Positions 1 through 11,029 are shown, numbered from the stretch's first letter. The stretch: 64,000 nt of DNA from Hyperoodon ampullatus (GCA_949752795.1 OX457057.1:97801513-97865512), one strand, 5' to 3'. Made by a program: numbers and translations. The notes: generated by a model from the sequence alone, not told the origin.

Positions 1-365
1 GGGGCTGCCTCTGGGGGGAAGGAAGGAAAGGGCCTGTTTAGCTTGAGTGCCTGTTGATGCCTCTTCTCATGCCGCTCGCCCCATGCTGTACTATGGTAGC
101 CAATTCAGTTCCCTCTGACCCCCAGGTTCACCCTGCCTCAACCTGGGCAGTATCCCTAGTGGTCTGTGACTCAACAGTTCTTTGCCATGGGTGGGGCCCC
201 AGCTGGCTACTGAATTCAGATCCCCCCAGGGCTGAGGCATTGCCCAGAGCCAGGCGATCCTCAGCCCCAGGCCTGGCTCCTGCACCCTCTCTAAGCCCCT
301 CATCTGTTCCGGTGGCCCTTGAGGCCCCTCTGTCAGCCACGTGGTGGTGCCAGGACAGGGTCGTG
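1..365. other. Unassigned sequence
   Basis: GC-rich single-copy-looking sequence. I see no repeat family, splice-flanked exon or promoter. Open frames exist on both strands but show no domain or biased composition that would suggest coding. Confidence 0.4.
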
Positions 366-432
366 CCCAGTGACTCAGCCTGGCCCTCTTCCTTGCACTG
401 AGTAGGTGCCATAAATATTTGTAGAATGGAAT
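366..432 (+). repeat. L2 LINE 3'-end fragment
   Basis: The text 'gagtaggtgcc' followed by 'ataaatatttgtagaatg' matches the end of the L2 LINE, which typically finishes with a gtaggtgctcaataaat motif and a short tail. It is short and eroded, so the call rests on the tail alone. Confidence 0.45.
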
Positions 433-1335
433 TCTTGCCTCCGGTTGGGATTTTCCACAGGAGCCACATAGCTGTTCCCAGCTCTGCCGTGGGCCTGACC
501 TGTTTCTGCGTCTGCCTGCACACATGCCATGACTTCTCTTCCCTACCACACCCTGTCCCTCCTCAGACACCCCTGCAGATTGCTCCCCCAAACCTCCGTC
601 TCCCAGAGGTCCTCTCCTTCCCCACCAGCCCCAGCCTCCCCACGGGCCCCTCGATGGCCTGGGAGCTCTGGAGGCTGCACCTGCAGGTGCTTGGTGGTCT
701 CTGCCTTCCGTTCCTTCGTTGTTTGTCTTTCCTCCCTGCATGCCTCGGTGGTGTGATCAAGGAGAACAGGCCCTGGCGCAGAATCTATCGTGGAGTTTTG
801 TGTGTGCCCGTGTGTGATAGAAGGGCAGAGGGCCAGCGTCGGGCTGAGACGTGAGACCAAGACTTTGGTGTGGGGAGAAAAAGGTTCCTTCATAGGCCGG
901 GTGACCACACATCCTGGTTGCCCAGGGCAGGTCTGGCTCAGGCCTGCTGCCCTGGACTAATTATTTAATAGCAGCGTAGGTTCTACAGCCACCCTAATCA
1001 GAGGGGCTGCCGTGGAATCAGGGCATGGGAACTGAGCCCCTGTCATGCCTCCAGGGCCCAGCAGGTTCACACATCTCCCCTCTTGGAGACCACACTGAGC
1101 CTTCAGGTTCACCACCCAGGGGAGCACCACTCTCCTGACTGGACCAGGGTTTCAAGACGGAGGCACATTCACCAGGCACACAGTAACAGGACAGGCCATG
1201 GTTCAACAGCAGTGTGAATTGCAAGGGGATGTGTGACAAGTGTATGAGCCCCAAAGAAGGTCAGGTAAGAAAGGAAGAGAGCTTTGCAAACCCTGAAGTT
1301 CCATATTCATAATAACAGGTACTTAACTATATCAC
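433..1335. other. Unassigned sequence
   Basis: No recognisable repeat, exon or RNA. Mixed GC content with a pyrimidine-rich patch near 530-640. The overlapping open frames on both strands here have low-complexity Pro/Ser/Arg-rich translations typical of GC-rich noncoding DNA. Confidence 0.4.
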
Positions 1336-1339
1336 TAAG

Positions 1340-1495
1340 CCACACCATGACAGGGAGCATATCATTATCTCCATCTTATAGATGCAGAACTGAGGCACAG
1401 AGAGGTTAAGTGACTTACTAGAGGTCACACAGCTAGTAAACCAGGTTTCAAACACCAAAGCCATGTTTTTATCCACTGTGTTACAGCACCTCACA
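1340..1495 (-). repeat. MIR SINE
   Basis: The minus-strand MIR core is clear: 'ctgaggcacagagaggtta' followed by 'agtgacttactagaggtcac' and 'acagctagtaa'. MIR is a tRNA-derived SINE inactive since early mammal evolution. No target duplication survives. Confidence 0.8.
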
Positions 1496-1499
1496 TCTG

Positions 1500-2040
1500 A
1501 TGCTTCAGTAATATCTACCACAGGGATTTTGTGAAGGCAAAATAAGGCCAAATGTGTGTTTGCTTTGTAAACTAGAAACACTTTTACAAACATTGATGAA
1601 TTGTAAAGTATCTCGGAAATAGCTCACTTGTGACAAACTATGGAGATACAGTAGAAAATAAAAGTATATGCAAACTTCTCCCAAATCCATTGTCTCAAAA
1701 CTAACCGTAAAGTAAGATTATGAATTTTTTCCTTTCTTTATCTCCTTTTCAGATGAATAAATTATAATAGAATTGCTCTGATGGTCAGTTTTAGTCATTT
1801 ATTTTTATGATCAGTATCACCATCAAATCCAGTCAACTCTTATTCTAAAATGTCTCTTAGCTGGAGCCCCCCTTACTGTTTTCTAGGGTGTCATCCACCA
1901 TGGAGCCATCTTCACATCATAGCTAACTTACTATAAGAGCTTCCTAGCCGGCGCTCTGCTTCTGGCTATTCTTGTCTCACATCCATCCTTTCCACAGCTG
2001 CTTGAAAATTCAGCATGGTTTTTACCATTTCCCAAAAGGG
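1500..2040. other. Unassigned AT-rich sequence
   Basis: AT-rich sequence with no repeat family or exon that I can recognise. Confidence 0.4.
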
Positions 2041-2044
2041 CCTA

Positions 2045-2190
2045 CATTATAGCCAGTGAGATAAGGCAGAACATAGAAATAGAAAGTAGGATAATGAAAA
2101 GAGAATTGGCCAGTTTTTTCATTATTTACTGATGATACAATTGCAAACCTAGAAAACCTGAGAGAATTCACTGAAAGGCAAATATTTTAG
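2045..2190 (+). repeat. Eroded L1 ORF2 (reverse-transcriptase region) fragment
   Basis: The pattern 'gccagtgagataaggcaga' then 'tttactgatgatacaattg' and 'acctagaaaacc' resembles the L1 ORF2 segment around the F-A-D-D catalytic motif, here reading as F-T-D-D. The frame is not maintained outside this stretch. It looks like a small fossil with no 3' end or duplication visible. Confidence 0.5.
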
Positions 2191-2194
2191 GTGG

Positions 2195-2395
2195 CTAAAA
2201 ACTAACAGTTGACACTTTTGTAGAACATACCCTGTACCAGGCCCCATTCTAAGTGTCCTACATGCATTGCCTGGGAGCAGGGGACCAGTGTCCTCATTTT
2301 GTTGACAAGGAAACTAAGACAGGGAAGTTCAATGGTTTGTCCCAAACCCAGGTGGTTTGGTCCCTGGGTCTGCTTTCTTGGCTACTCTGCCATTA
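2195..2395 (-). repeat. MIR SINE
   Basis: A minus-strand MIR-like order is seen: 'ctgtaccaggccccattcta', then 'cctcattttgttgacaagg' and 'aaactaagacagggaagttc'. It is divergent, so the family call is moderate. Confidence 0.6.
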
Positions 2396-3160
2396 ACAGC
2401 TTTCCCATGTACCAGTAATTACTTCATACAAGATGTATTAGGAGGGCAAGGTATAGACATTATAGCCATCAGAGGTGATGGCGTCTCCCACTTTGGTGCC
2501 TCACTTTGTCACCTGTGTCCCATAGCAGCTGTGTTTGTGCCCAGAGTCTCACACAGCCTCTCACAAGATAGTCATCAGCTTCTGGCCCTTATGCCACTAC
2601 CACCAGGGCCCCCAGGGAGCAAAAGGAGAGGAAAACTGCCGTAGCCATTCATCAGCCTTGTCCCTTCCTTAGTGAGAACACATTTGTCCACAGCAGCCTG
2701 GTTTGTAAAGTTGCAACTCTGCCTTCAATAGACACAGTCAGAATCTTCTTGAAATCATAATTCCATTTCAAGAGAGGTCCCTAGGTAGTTAACAGGCCCA
2801 TCTGGGGAGTTCCTCTGGAACAAAAGGAGAGCGTGCCCTAAATGCGTATTGCAGCCTCCACTTCTTATCAGAAAGCAATGCCTTGCAGCTATGCTGGCCG
2901 GGCCCCTGAGAGCAGCAGTGGTGCCCTCCGAATGTCTCAGGATCCCAGGGAGGTGTCGGTGGCACCATCTTAGTTTGCTAGTAGAGTGCATGTATTATGG
3001 TTTCCCTCACCCATTTGGGAATTTCCCCAGGGCTGAGACGATATCTCCTCCCCCCTCTAATCATTTCTACAGCACCAAATAACACTCTGAAAAGTACAGG
3101 ATGCTAATTGGCCGATTGACTAAGCTATGGCCCATCACGCTCCCTCTGGAAGAAGTGGGA
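2396..3160. other. Unassigned sequence
   Basis: No recognised repeat, exon or RNA. Unremarkable base composition. Confidence 0.4.
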
Positions 3161-3164
3161 GGAA

Positions 3165-3400
3165 ACAATATTTATCGAGCATCTTTTATACATACTCAGT
3201 GTGGTAGGTACTGTCACATGTCATCTGATTTAATCTCCATGGTAACCTTCTGCAGTAAGCGTCGTCAGAGTCACTATAGATGTGAGGAAACTGAGGTTCA
3301 AAGGGGTCGGAGGACTTTGAGTAAATAGCGTGGCTGAGGATTGAATGCCAGCCTGTTGGCTACAAAGCCCCCGGTCTTCCCATTGTGTTACGATACCTCC
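3165..3400 (-). repeat. MIR SINE
   Basis: Minus-strand MIR: 'tttatcgagcatc', 'gtggtaggtactgtcacatg' and 'gatgtgaggaaactgaggtt' occur in the expected order, ending in the 'ttgtgttacgatacctcc' tail typical of the MIR head in reverse. Confidence 0.7.
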
Positions 3401-3410
3401 GGAGTAAGAC

Positions 3411-4130
3411 CCTTTCTTTGCAGTCTTGCTGAGGAGATGTAAAGTTGGAGGGGGTGTGAGTTAAACATCTCCTCAAAAATATCAGCAAGGCAGCCATGGT
3501 GGGACACTCACCCACAGGGTGAGAAAATCCCAAGGCAGTGGGACTCTGGGAGTGGGGGGTAGGGGTAGGGGCAGGACTTCTAAGGACTAGTGACTTCCTC
3601 TGGGGTGTCACCAGCGGCAGTAGCAGGAGGGTGGTGGAAGCCCCATCAGATGGCGCTTGTGCAGAATGCTCCCTGGGTGGTGTGAGCCCCGCGACGCCTG
3701 CCCCCGGCCTGCCAGCTCTCAGCTCCTCTGCTCTGAGCCTGTCTGCGGGATGGGACGGCCCCACTGGGAGACTTGGACCAGTGGTTTTCCCAGCCCAGGG
3801 TCTTTGCCGCTCCTAAGGCTGAATCCACAGCTTCTCTCCCCTGGGCCAAGTTAAATGCCAGGATGCTGATAGCGTAAACAGGAAGGAGGGAGTTTGGATT
3901 TAGGAGAGGCTGGGCCTGAGGGTCAGCCTGTCCTCCAGGAGGAGGGGGAGATGGTAGGGGCTCTCTGTCTCTGTCTGCTCCTCTCGCATTCCAGCTGGCT
4001 CTCTGGTTTTTATGCAGTTCCCTGTGGCTTTTCAAGGGTGTGGGTTTGGCGGGAGCGGGACTGGGTGAGAAAAGAGGGACTCGCTGTGGCACTGGACGTA
4101 GAAACCTGTGGAGGAGGGCAGGGCCGAAGC
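3411..4130. other. Unassigned GC-rich sequence
   Basis: GC-rich single-copy-looking block that contains the G-rich motif at 3548-3571. No exon or repeat recognised. Confidence 0.4.
3548..3571 (+). other. G-quadruplex-forming motif
   Basis: Four G-runs of 3, 6, 4 and 3-4 bases are separated by loops of only 2-3 bases, with telomere-like 'taggggtagggg' spacing. Short loops of this kind favour stable quadruplex DNA. No function can be read from sequence alone. Confidence 0.7.
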
Positions 4131-4134
4131 ACCA

Positions 4135-4345
4135 TGGCAGCATATACTGAGTTCCTTCCGTGTGACAGGAGTGGCACTGAGCACTTCACGTAAATAGATC
4201 ATTTCTCGGAACCCTCACAGCCTCCTAAGAGCTAGCTACTCTTACTATCCCCATTGTATTGATGGGGAGGCCAAGACTTAGCAGAGACTAGAGCCGGATC
4301 TGTCTGCCTCCTGAGCCAGTGACCTTGCCCACTACGGTGCAGGGA
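4135..4345 (-). repeat. MIR SINE
   Basis: Minus-strand MIR-like order: 'actgagttccttccgtgtg', 'gcactgagcacttcacgta', 'tatccccattgtattgatgg' and 'gaggccaagacttag'. Confidence 0.7.
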
Positions 4346-5330
4346 CTCTGTGGTGAGGTGTTCTGAGGAGAGAAAACAAGAGAGCCTGGGAAACTCAGGC
4401 AGGGCAGGCCGGCCCAGAGTCTTGACCACTGTAGTCCTGGGTTCCCCATTCCTTTGGCCCCTCATCTCACCGCTTCTGTGTGCATTCTCCTCCAGCAGGT
4501 CTGTTTCTTTTAGGTACCTTCCTGCTGTGTTCTTAGCCCCAGTAAAACCTGCTCTCTGCAAGGGGCCTGATGGTTCACCAGTGACTCAGAAGACAGCTGA
4601 GGTGCTCTGGAGAAGCATCATGCATGGAAGATCTGGCTCTGAGTCCTTCCTGGGCCATTTACGAAACACAGGAAGATAACTTGGGAGAAAGAGCCTAGAA
4701 AATGTCTTGACATAAAGTAGGTGCTCATTAAAATGTTCATCTGTAAAAGCAGAGATGATAACCCAACCTCACAGTCTGTGATAAGGTTGGATGGATATTC
4801 TGTATGTGAAATCTCTTAGGAAACTATAAAGTTATTTAATTGTAAGAGTATTAGTATGATCTCAGGAATGTGTGTTTTATGAGAGCAAAGCCTTGAGCCA
4901 AGGGATGAGGCCTTGACTGGCTGGGGAGTTTTCCTGGGTACAGAAAGTCTCCACTGCTTCTCTTGAAACACACCGAAAATCCCACAACTTGTCTCTGGTT
5001 GTCTTCTGTGAGGCTGGAAGCCAGGCTGAGCTGGTAAAAGACTCTTACAAGGAACCCCAAGGCTGGATCCTTCAGAGCTTCAGAGAATTTCTCAAGGAGC
5101 AGAAAGTCCTGTTTTCAGAGGGTGTAACTTAGGTTTAGGTAGCAGGAAGTTGTCCCCAGAGAGAGGCTCACTGTGATTGCACCAGGAGCTCCCAGCAGTC
5201 CCACCACATCTCTGCAAACTGGCTCTGGTAGACCAAAGGACAGACAGACAGACAGACAGACAGGAGCGCAATGGGAGGGGGCTGTAGGTTGTATACTGCT
5301 CATGGAAGGTACAGCTCTTTGGAATCCCCT
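4346..5330. other. Mostly unassigned sequence with a GACA microsatellite
   Basis: A weak plus-strand MIR-like tail occurs near 4690-4760 ('agtaggtgctcattaaaatg'). A (GACA)n microsatellite of about six units lies at 5239-5263. Otherwise nothing is recognised. Confidence 0.4.
5239..5263 (+). repeat. (GACA)n microsatellite
   Basis: About six tandem copies of the tetramer 'gaca' (written cagacagaca...), directly visible and uninterrupted. Confidence 0.95.
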
Positions 5331-5334
5331 CAAT

Positions 5335-5520
5335 TTCTACCAGGCACTTTACTCCCAGCTAACCCTCCTGCTGGCACTAAGAACTAGCAATTTTCCTGTT
5401 GAAAGCACTCAAGCATCAAGGGTTGACGTCTCTCACCCGAGTCGCACAGCTCTGAAGAGGTAGAGTAAGGATTTAAATCCTGATTTGTCAATCCAGCACC
5501 CAAGTTCTGTCTGCTAAATG
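5335..5520 (-). repeat. MIR SINE (divergent)
   Basis: 'accaggcactttactcccag', 'gagtcgcacagctctgaag' and 'gtaaggatttaaatcctg' occur in the order expected of a reverse-oriented MIR. Confidence 0.55.
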
Positions 5521-5529
5521 GTGTAACCT

Positions 5530-6110
5530 CCAAGTAGCATCATCTTTAATTTTTTTTAAATTTTAGATTATGGTATAAAAACACATGACATAAAATTTAC
5601 CATTTTAATCTTTAAGTATACAGTTTAGTAGTATTAAGTGTTTTCACATTGTTGTGCAACAGACCTTTAGAACTTTTTCATATTGCAAAACTGAGACTCT
5701 GTATCCATTGACTAACAGCTCCCCCTTTTCCCCGCCCCTCGGCCCCTGGCCATCATCATTCTACTTTCTATCTCTATGAGTTTGAGTACTTTAGATATGT
5801 CATGTTAAGTGGAACCAGACAGTATTTGTCATTTTGTGACTGGTTTATTTCATTTAGCAGCATGTCTTCAAGTTTCATCCATATTGTAGCATGTGCCAGG
5901 ATTTCCTTTTTTTTTAAAGGCGGAATAACATTCCACTGTATGTATATATCACGTTTTTTAACCCTTCTATCCTTCAGTGGACACTTGGGTAGCTTCTACC
6001 ACTTGGCTATTGTGAGTAATGCTGCAGTGAACATGGGTGAACAGCAGCATCTGTTGAAGCAAAGATATTTGCATGTGCACACATGTACATGTAGACGTGA
6101 ACACATACAC
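5530..6110 (-). repeat. Old L1 (L1M) 3'-region fragment
   Basis: Minus-oriented L1 3' sequence. The run 'taccattttaatctttaag', 'attgttgtgcaacagacc', 'gtttcatccatattgtagca' and 'acattccactgtatgtata' matches old mammalian L1 tails and the end of ORF2 read in reverse. Strongly diverged; no target duplication identified. Confidence 0.75.
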
Positions 6111-6690
6111 AAGTGAGTGGTGTGTAACATGCCTCCACCCAGGCATAACCTGCCTTTGGTAATACCGCAGAGCCAACCAACTCTTTTAAGCTATCACATT
6201 TTCATGGAATAAAGTTAGGTTTTAAAAAACTCTTATCAAATTAATAGAGCATTAAAATACAACAGAAATAGTCTTTCAAAATTTTTTTTGAAATGTTTCA
6301 CTGAGTTCAAAACAGTGGATCTATTTTAGTAATTAAATTGGTTTGGGACTTAAGCCCTTTTTTATTAGTTTCATATTTTGAAGCTGCCAGTCAGATTTTC
6401 TCAGGGCTCAGGCAGTGGCACTTGGCCATGAGGTATATTTGGAAGGACAATGTCCCAAGTATGGCCTGTGCCGTTTTACATGAATATGGACGTCAGGAAG
6501 GGATTCAAACAATAAGAAGTACAAATACATTTTATTATCTCAGTCCTGAACACATAAACACATGTATCTAACCGAAACAGAAGTTTTCTGAAATAACACT
6601 TAACCTCACTCCATGTAATGCACTCACATTTTCTAGTCCAGTGTTACTTGAATTGTGGTCTGTGAACTGCTTATCAGCAGCCAGGGAGGA
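6111..6690. other. Unassigned AT-rich sequence
   Basis: AT-rich. The stretch at 6636-6690 ('ttgaattgtggtctgtgaac') looks like one end of a DNA-transposon-like repeat whose other end may be 7960-8040, beyond the L1/SINE insertion; the family was not identified. Confidence 0.35.
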
Positions 6691-6694
6691 AATA

Positions 6695-7490
6695 AGTGCA
6701 GAAATTAAGTGTACAGCACATGAAAAGATGTCTGACATCATTAGCTATCAGGGAAATGCCAACACAAACCACAATGAGATGTCACTTTACACCCACTAGG
6801 ATGGCTACAGTAATAAGTGTTGATGAAAATGTAGAGAAATTGGAACCTCCATACACTGCTATTGAGAATGTAAAATGGTGCAGCTGCTATGGAAAACAGT
6901 ATGGCAGTTCCTTTAAAAGATAAACACAGAGTTATATGACCCAGCAATTCTACTCCTGGGTGTATATACCCAAGAGAAATCAAAACATACCTTCACACAA
7001 AAACTTGTACTTAAACGTTCATAGCAGCATTGTTTGTAATAGCCAAAAGATGGAAATAACCCAAATATCTATAAACTGATGAATGGATAAATAATGTGAT
7101 ATATTCCAATGATGGAATACTATTTGGCAATACAAAGAATTGAAGTACTGATACATGTTACAACATGCATGTACCTTGAAAACATTATGCTAAAGAAAGA
7201 AGCCAGTCACAAAAGGTCACATTATTGCATGCTTCCATTTGTGTGTAATGACCAGAATAAGCAAATCTATAAAGATAGAAGTAGATTAGTGATTGCCTAA
7301 GGCTGGGAAGAGGGGGTCTGGAGGAAAAAGAGGATTAACTGCTAAGGGGTAGAAGGCTTCTTTCAGGAGTGATGAAAATGTTCTAAAATTGGTTGTGGTG
7401 ATGGTTGCACAACTCTGTGAATATACTGAAAACATTGGCTTGTACACTGTAGATGGGTGAATTGTATGATATGTGAATTATATCTCAGTA
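6695..7490 (+). repeat. Old L1 (L1M) 3' end
   Basis: Plus-oriented end of L1 ORF2 and 3' UTR. Landmarks are 'acccactaggatggctacag', 'aattctactcctgggtgtat', 'gatggaataccatt'-like text at 7110 and the terminal 'tatatctcagtaaag'. A CHR SINE later inserted at its 3' terminus. Confidence 0.85.
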
Positions 7491-7503
7491 AAGTAGGTGT
7501 TTT

Positions 7504-7791
7504 TAAATTTATTTATTTATTTATTTTGGGCCGTGTTGGGTCTTCATTTCTGTGCGAGGGCTTTCTCTAGTTGCGGCAAGTGGGGGCCACTCTTCATCAT
7601 AGTGCGCGGGCCTCTCACTATTGCGGCCTCTCTTGTTGCGGAGCACAGACTCCAGACGCACAGGCTCAGTAGTTGTGGCTCACAGGCTTAGTTGCTCCGC
7701 GGCATGTGGGATCCTCCCAGACCAGGGCTCGAACCTGTGTCCCCTGCATTAGCAGGCAGATTCTCAACCACTGCGCCACCAGGGAAGCCCC
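7504..7791 (-). mobile_element. CHR-type SINE, long form
   Basis: tRNA-derived cetartiodactyl SINE in reverse orientation, head at the right end ('ccaccagggaagcccc') and an A-rich tail with TTTA-type repeats at the left. It is flanked by a 13-bp target duplication (aagtaggtgtttt) at 7491-7503 and 7792-7804, so both ends are defined. It carries the extra 3' segment ('ctctagttgcggcaag') absent from the shorter copies. Confidence 0.95.
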
Positions 7792-7804
7792 AAGTAGGTG
7801 TTTT

Positions 7805-8145
7805 AAGAAACTTTTATAGCAATTTGACATTACTGTGACATCTAAGAGCATGATCCTTTTTCTAGTAATTAATTTTTATTGTCTTGTATTTTACAAAAGT
7901 ATCAGTCCATGACAGATTGGAATTAAAAAAAAAAAGCAGGCCATCCATGCAAAAGGCACCGCTTTAGTCTATTTCATTATTTTAAAAAATTCATTATCCA
8001 CTAGGGGGGTTGTGACCTATAGTTTGAAAAATACTAAAAAGTATTGCCCCTGAGCACAGCAGCACCCAGGCAGGCAAAGTCTGCTGTGTTCAGGGTTCTC
8101 AGCAATCCATCAGAGGCAAGAGGCATCTTCAGGATAAGCTAAAAG
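7805..8145. other. Unassigned sequence
   Basis: AT-rich, with an A-run at 7926. The part up to 8040 may be the far end of the repeat beginning near 6636. Nothing else recognised. Confidence 0.35.
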
Positions 8146-8149
8146 GCAT

Positions 8150-8595
8150 AATCTGTGATCTGACTCCTACCCACCCTTCCAGCCCCGTCTCTCACTGTGT
8201 TCCCACACAGACCCTCTGCTCCGATCATACTCCACAACATGCTTTCCCAAACAAGCCAAACGAGCTCAGATTCCAATGTCTCTGCAGATGAGGTTTCCCC
8301 TGCCAGGGATGATGACACTCAGTGCCACCCACCTGGAAAATACCACGTTATTCTCCAAATTGCAGCCCAGATATCATCCTCCCTGTACCTGGACCTGCCC
8401 CCTCTTTGCACCTCTTTTCCCAAGTCCATAAAAGTATCCATTACACAGCATGGCCATCACACGCCTGCCAGTCTGTCTGTCCCAGTAGATGGTAAGCTTC
8501 CTGAGGCCAAGTGTGACTTTTGGTTCATCTCTGTAGCCTGGCCCTCACTAAGGGGCAGATGTATGATGAGTGTCCAAAGCATAAATGTGGGATAG
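8150..8595 (+). repeat. L2 LINE 3' part
   Basis: Plus-oriented L2: pyrimidine-rich 3' ORF2 text, then 'gtagatggtaagcttcctga', 'tctgtagcctggccctcact' and a degraded tail. This matches the L2 3' end, which has a 'ctgtaagctccttgaggg' signature. Multiple deletions. Confidence 0.65.
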
Positions 8596-8599
8596 TTCA

Positions 8600-9060
8600 C
8601 CACAGTTTTTATGAAAACCAGGATACTTCCTGGCTCCGACACTAGCAGAAAGAGCCAGGCAGAGCCTCCTTCAAGTAAATCCTGCTCACCCACATCCTTG
8701 GCCTGGGCTCTCCCTTTCCTTGTGCTTCTGAGCTGCATTTCCAGCCCCATGGGTTTCCATGGTGACCCTGGTTTCCTGGCTGCTTGTATGTCTTTCCTTC
8801 CTTGTATATTCCACCTTGGTACTGACTGCATCAGACTTCTCTTTCTGTTTCATACTGATCATATCTAGGGCCACAGTTTGTATCATTTCCAGGCTTCTTT
8901 GATGTGACAAATTCTTACTTTGCACTGTGCCTCTCAGGGGCAAAATGTTAGCTTCTACATTTATTACTCAAAAGAGAATCCTCCCTTTTTTTCCTCTATT
9001 TGCCCTGATTTTTTTTATGTCCAGCTGGACCCAGACTGCTATTTATGATGCATGATATTA
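8600..9060. other. Unassigned sequence
   Basis: No repeat family recognised. It lies directly upstream of the splice-like signals at 9062-9165. Confidence 0.4.
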
Positions 9061-9061
9061 T

Positions 9062-9165
9062 GTTAACCTTGTTTCTCTCTCTCTTTCCCTCTCTCTCTTT
9101 CAGGCATGTGAATCATTTAGCACTATTGAAGTGTAAAAGGTCAAATTACTCCTGGCTTAGGTGAG
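9062..9165 (+). other. Candidate 57-bp exon with splice signals (9104-9160)
   Basis: The sequence shows a textbook 3' splice site: a branch-point-like 'gttaac' at 9062-9067, a long uninterrupted pyrimidine tract (9069-9100), then CAG at 9101-9103. Fifty-seven bases later there is a strong donor, TTAG followed by GTGAGC at 9161. One frame (codons from 9105) is open across the whole interval, giving 18 codons; the other two contain stops. It could be a small coding exon, a noncoding-RNA exon, or chance. I do not recognise the peptide, and no neighbouring exon is visible. Confidence 0.35.
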
Positions 9166-9384
9166 CGGTACAAACAAATTAAGGGAGACAAGCAGACTGA
9201 AACACATTGTTGAGATGATTTTGATAGGCAGAGAAAAGCAGGTGGAACTAAGCCGCATTAGGTCAAGGTTTAGCACAAATTAGAAGTAACCTACATTTCA
9301 TTACTATTCAACTTTCAAGCTGAGTTGAAACTGAATTTGTGTCTCCGCCCCAGTAATGAGGCAGCAGAGTAGAGCCCTCAGGAG

Positions 9385-9617
9385 CAAGGGCTCTGGGACT
9401 AGGATGTGTGGGCTCATACACTGGCTCTATTATTTACCAGCTGTGTGCTCTTGGCCAAGTTACTTAACTTCTCTGTGCTCCTAGTTCCTTTCTGTAAAAT
9501 GGGGCTAGTAACTGCATAATTTCCATAGGGCTATCGTGGGAATCAAATGAAATAACACAAAAAAAGGCACATAACACAGTGCCTGCTTATAGTAAGTGCT
9601 CAATTAATGTTAGCTGT
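9385..9617 (+). repeat. MIR SINE, near full length
   Basis: Plus-oriented MIR with all blocks in order: 'accagctgtgtgctcttggc', 'agttacttaacttctctgtg', 'tgtaaaatggggctagta' and 'gtgcctgcttatagtaagtg' to 'ctcaattaatgttagctg'. A CHR SINE has inserted at its 3' end. Confidence 0.88.
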
Positions 9618-9630
9618 TATTAACTGTTTT

Positions 9631-9843
9631 TTGTTTGTTTGTGTGTTTTTTGCGGTACGCGGGCCTCTCACTGTTGTAGCTGCTCCCGTTGCAGAGCACA
9701 GGCTCCGGGCGCGCAGGCTCAGCGACCATGGCTCACGGGCCCAGCTGCTCCGCGGCATGTGGGATCTTCCTAGACCGGGGCACAAACCCGTGTCCCCTGC
9801 ATCGGCAGGCGGACTCTCAACCACTGCGCCACCAGGGAAGCCC
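9631..9843 (-). mobile_element. CHR-type SINE, short form
   Basis: Reverse-oriented copy of about 210 bp, head 'ccaccagggaagccc' at the right and a T-rich (A-tail) left end. The 13-bp target duplication tattaactgtttt lies at 9618-9630 and 9844-9856. The B-box region is preserved near 9775-9790. Low divergence from the other short copies suggests a fairly young insertion. Confidence 0.95.
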
Positions 9844-9929
9844 TATTAACTGTTTTTGAGTTCTACTCTGCATGTACTCATTAAAGCTAAAGATTGAGTA
9901 AGATGGGAGGGAAGCAAGGGTTGATTTCA

Positions 9930-10060
9930 CATGTGAAGCCTGCGCCAGGCCCTGCCTCTTGGTAGACACGTGACACCTCATTTAATTTTTACAATCACCC
10001 TGTTATGACATTGTGTTACCCCATTTTACATCAAAGTTTGGCTTAGAAATGTTGGGTTTA
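9930..10060 (-). repeat. MIR-like fragment
   Basis: 'ctcatttaatttttacaatc' and 'accctgttatgacattgtg' followed by 'taccccattttacatc' resemble the reverse MIR core. Weak because the diagnostic 'ggttaagtgacttgcc' block is missing. Confidence 0.4.
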
Positions 10061-10254
10061 AAGAAAAAAAGCAAAGAATGCTACTGTCTAAAATAGGGCA
10101 AAACAATTGATGATTCAATGTTCTGTCAACAATTTCTCTCACCCAAGGTCAAAGTGAAAATTAGTAGGAGGTGATGCTTGATTACCCATCTAAGGATATG
10201 AAAATGCTGGCCAGAGCTGGTTCCTGGAACACACTCTTGTTCTATAACAGAGAG

Positions 10255-10420
10255 CCTTCCCACATAACCTCTCAATTTAGTCTTTAAGCCTCTAAGCAAC
10301 TCTGTTGAGAAGGGAATTATAACGTCCCCAGTTTATGACTGGGGACTTGACAACTCAGAGGGCCAGTGAGTGACAGAGGAGTGCCTGGAACTCAGGTCCT
10401 TTAATGAACATTGGCTATTG
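10255..10420 (-). repeat. MIR SINE (divergent)
   Basis: 'taacctctcaatttagtctt', 'aagcaactctgttgagaagg' and 'aacgtccccagtttatgact' follow the reverse MIR order. The cacagctag block is eroded. Confidence 0.5.
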
Positions 10421-11025
10421 ATCACAGACAGCCCCACCCAGTTGACGGCTACAGTGGCGCCCAGTTCAGATCCCTGCACAGGCCATGGTGGTTTTTCAAG
10501 GGAGGACACTCCCGCTCTCAGTGTCATGCTCAGCCAAGAAAGTATCACTCCTGGGTTCCTACACACAGGCTCACCCTGCTAGGGCAACTGGGTCAGGAGG
10601 CGACAGTCAAGTCACCTCTTCACAGGCCCCTGCCCTCCTGGTGGCAGCTCTTGGTGGCCCTTCCCACCAGTGGTCCTTAGGTAGGACCATGTCAGCTCAT
10701 CAGAGAAGTTCTCATAATCTTGAGTCTAAAAAGGGGAGGGATTGGGGTAGTGAATCCTTTCCTCCTTGGTGCGCAGTACATATTTATTACATTGAATTTC
10801 ATTGAATCTGATTCCAATCCCAAAAATTTCTCGTGACTCATGTAAAATCTGAAACTGCCTGTGGAAATTCAGATAACTTTTCTGTACTCCTTACAGATGA
10901 TTTTGAATCATCTTAGAAGTTGCTCAATTGGGTGAGTTTTAAATGGAAACCTAAACTTCCTTAGCTGAAGTCTGTGTTTCACCCAGTGACAGCTTCATTG
11001 TTTTATTACCTCCATCCTCCCACCT
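10421..11025. other. Unassigned sequence
   Basis: No repeat family or exon recognised. Several short overlapping open frames at 10411-10805 are not supported by splice signals or domains. Confidence 0.4.
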
Positions 11026-11029
11026 TCCG

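Noticed and set aside
91..741. 216-codon minus-strand frame
   Set aside because: Overlaps other long frames on both strands and translates to low-complexity Gly/Arg/Pro-rich sequence without a known domain.
7504..7791. tRNA-like A and B boxes in the SINEs considered as tRNA genes
   Set aside because: They lack a complete cloverleaf and are embedded in SINE bodies with A-tails and target duplications.
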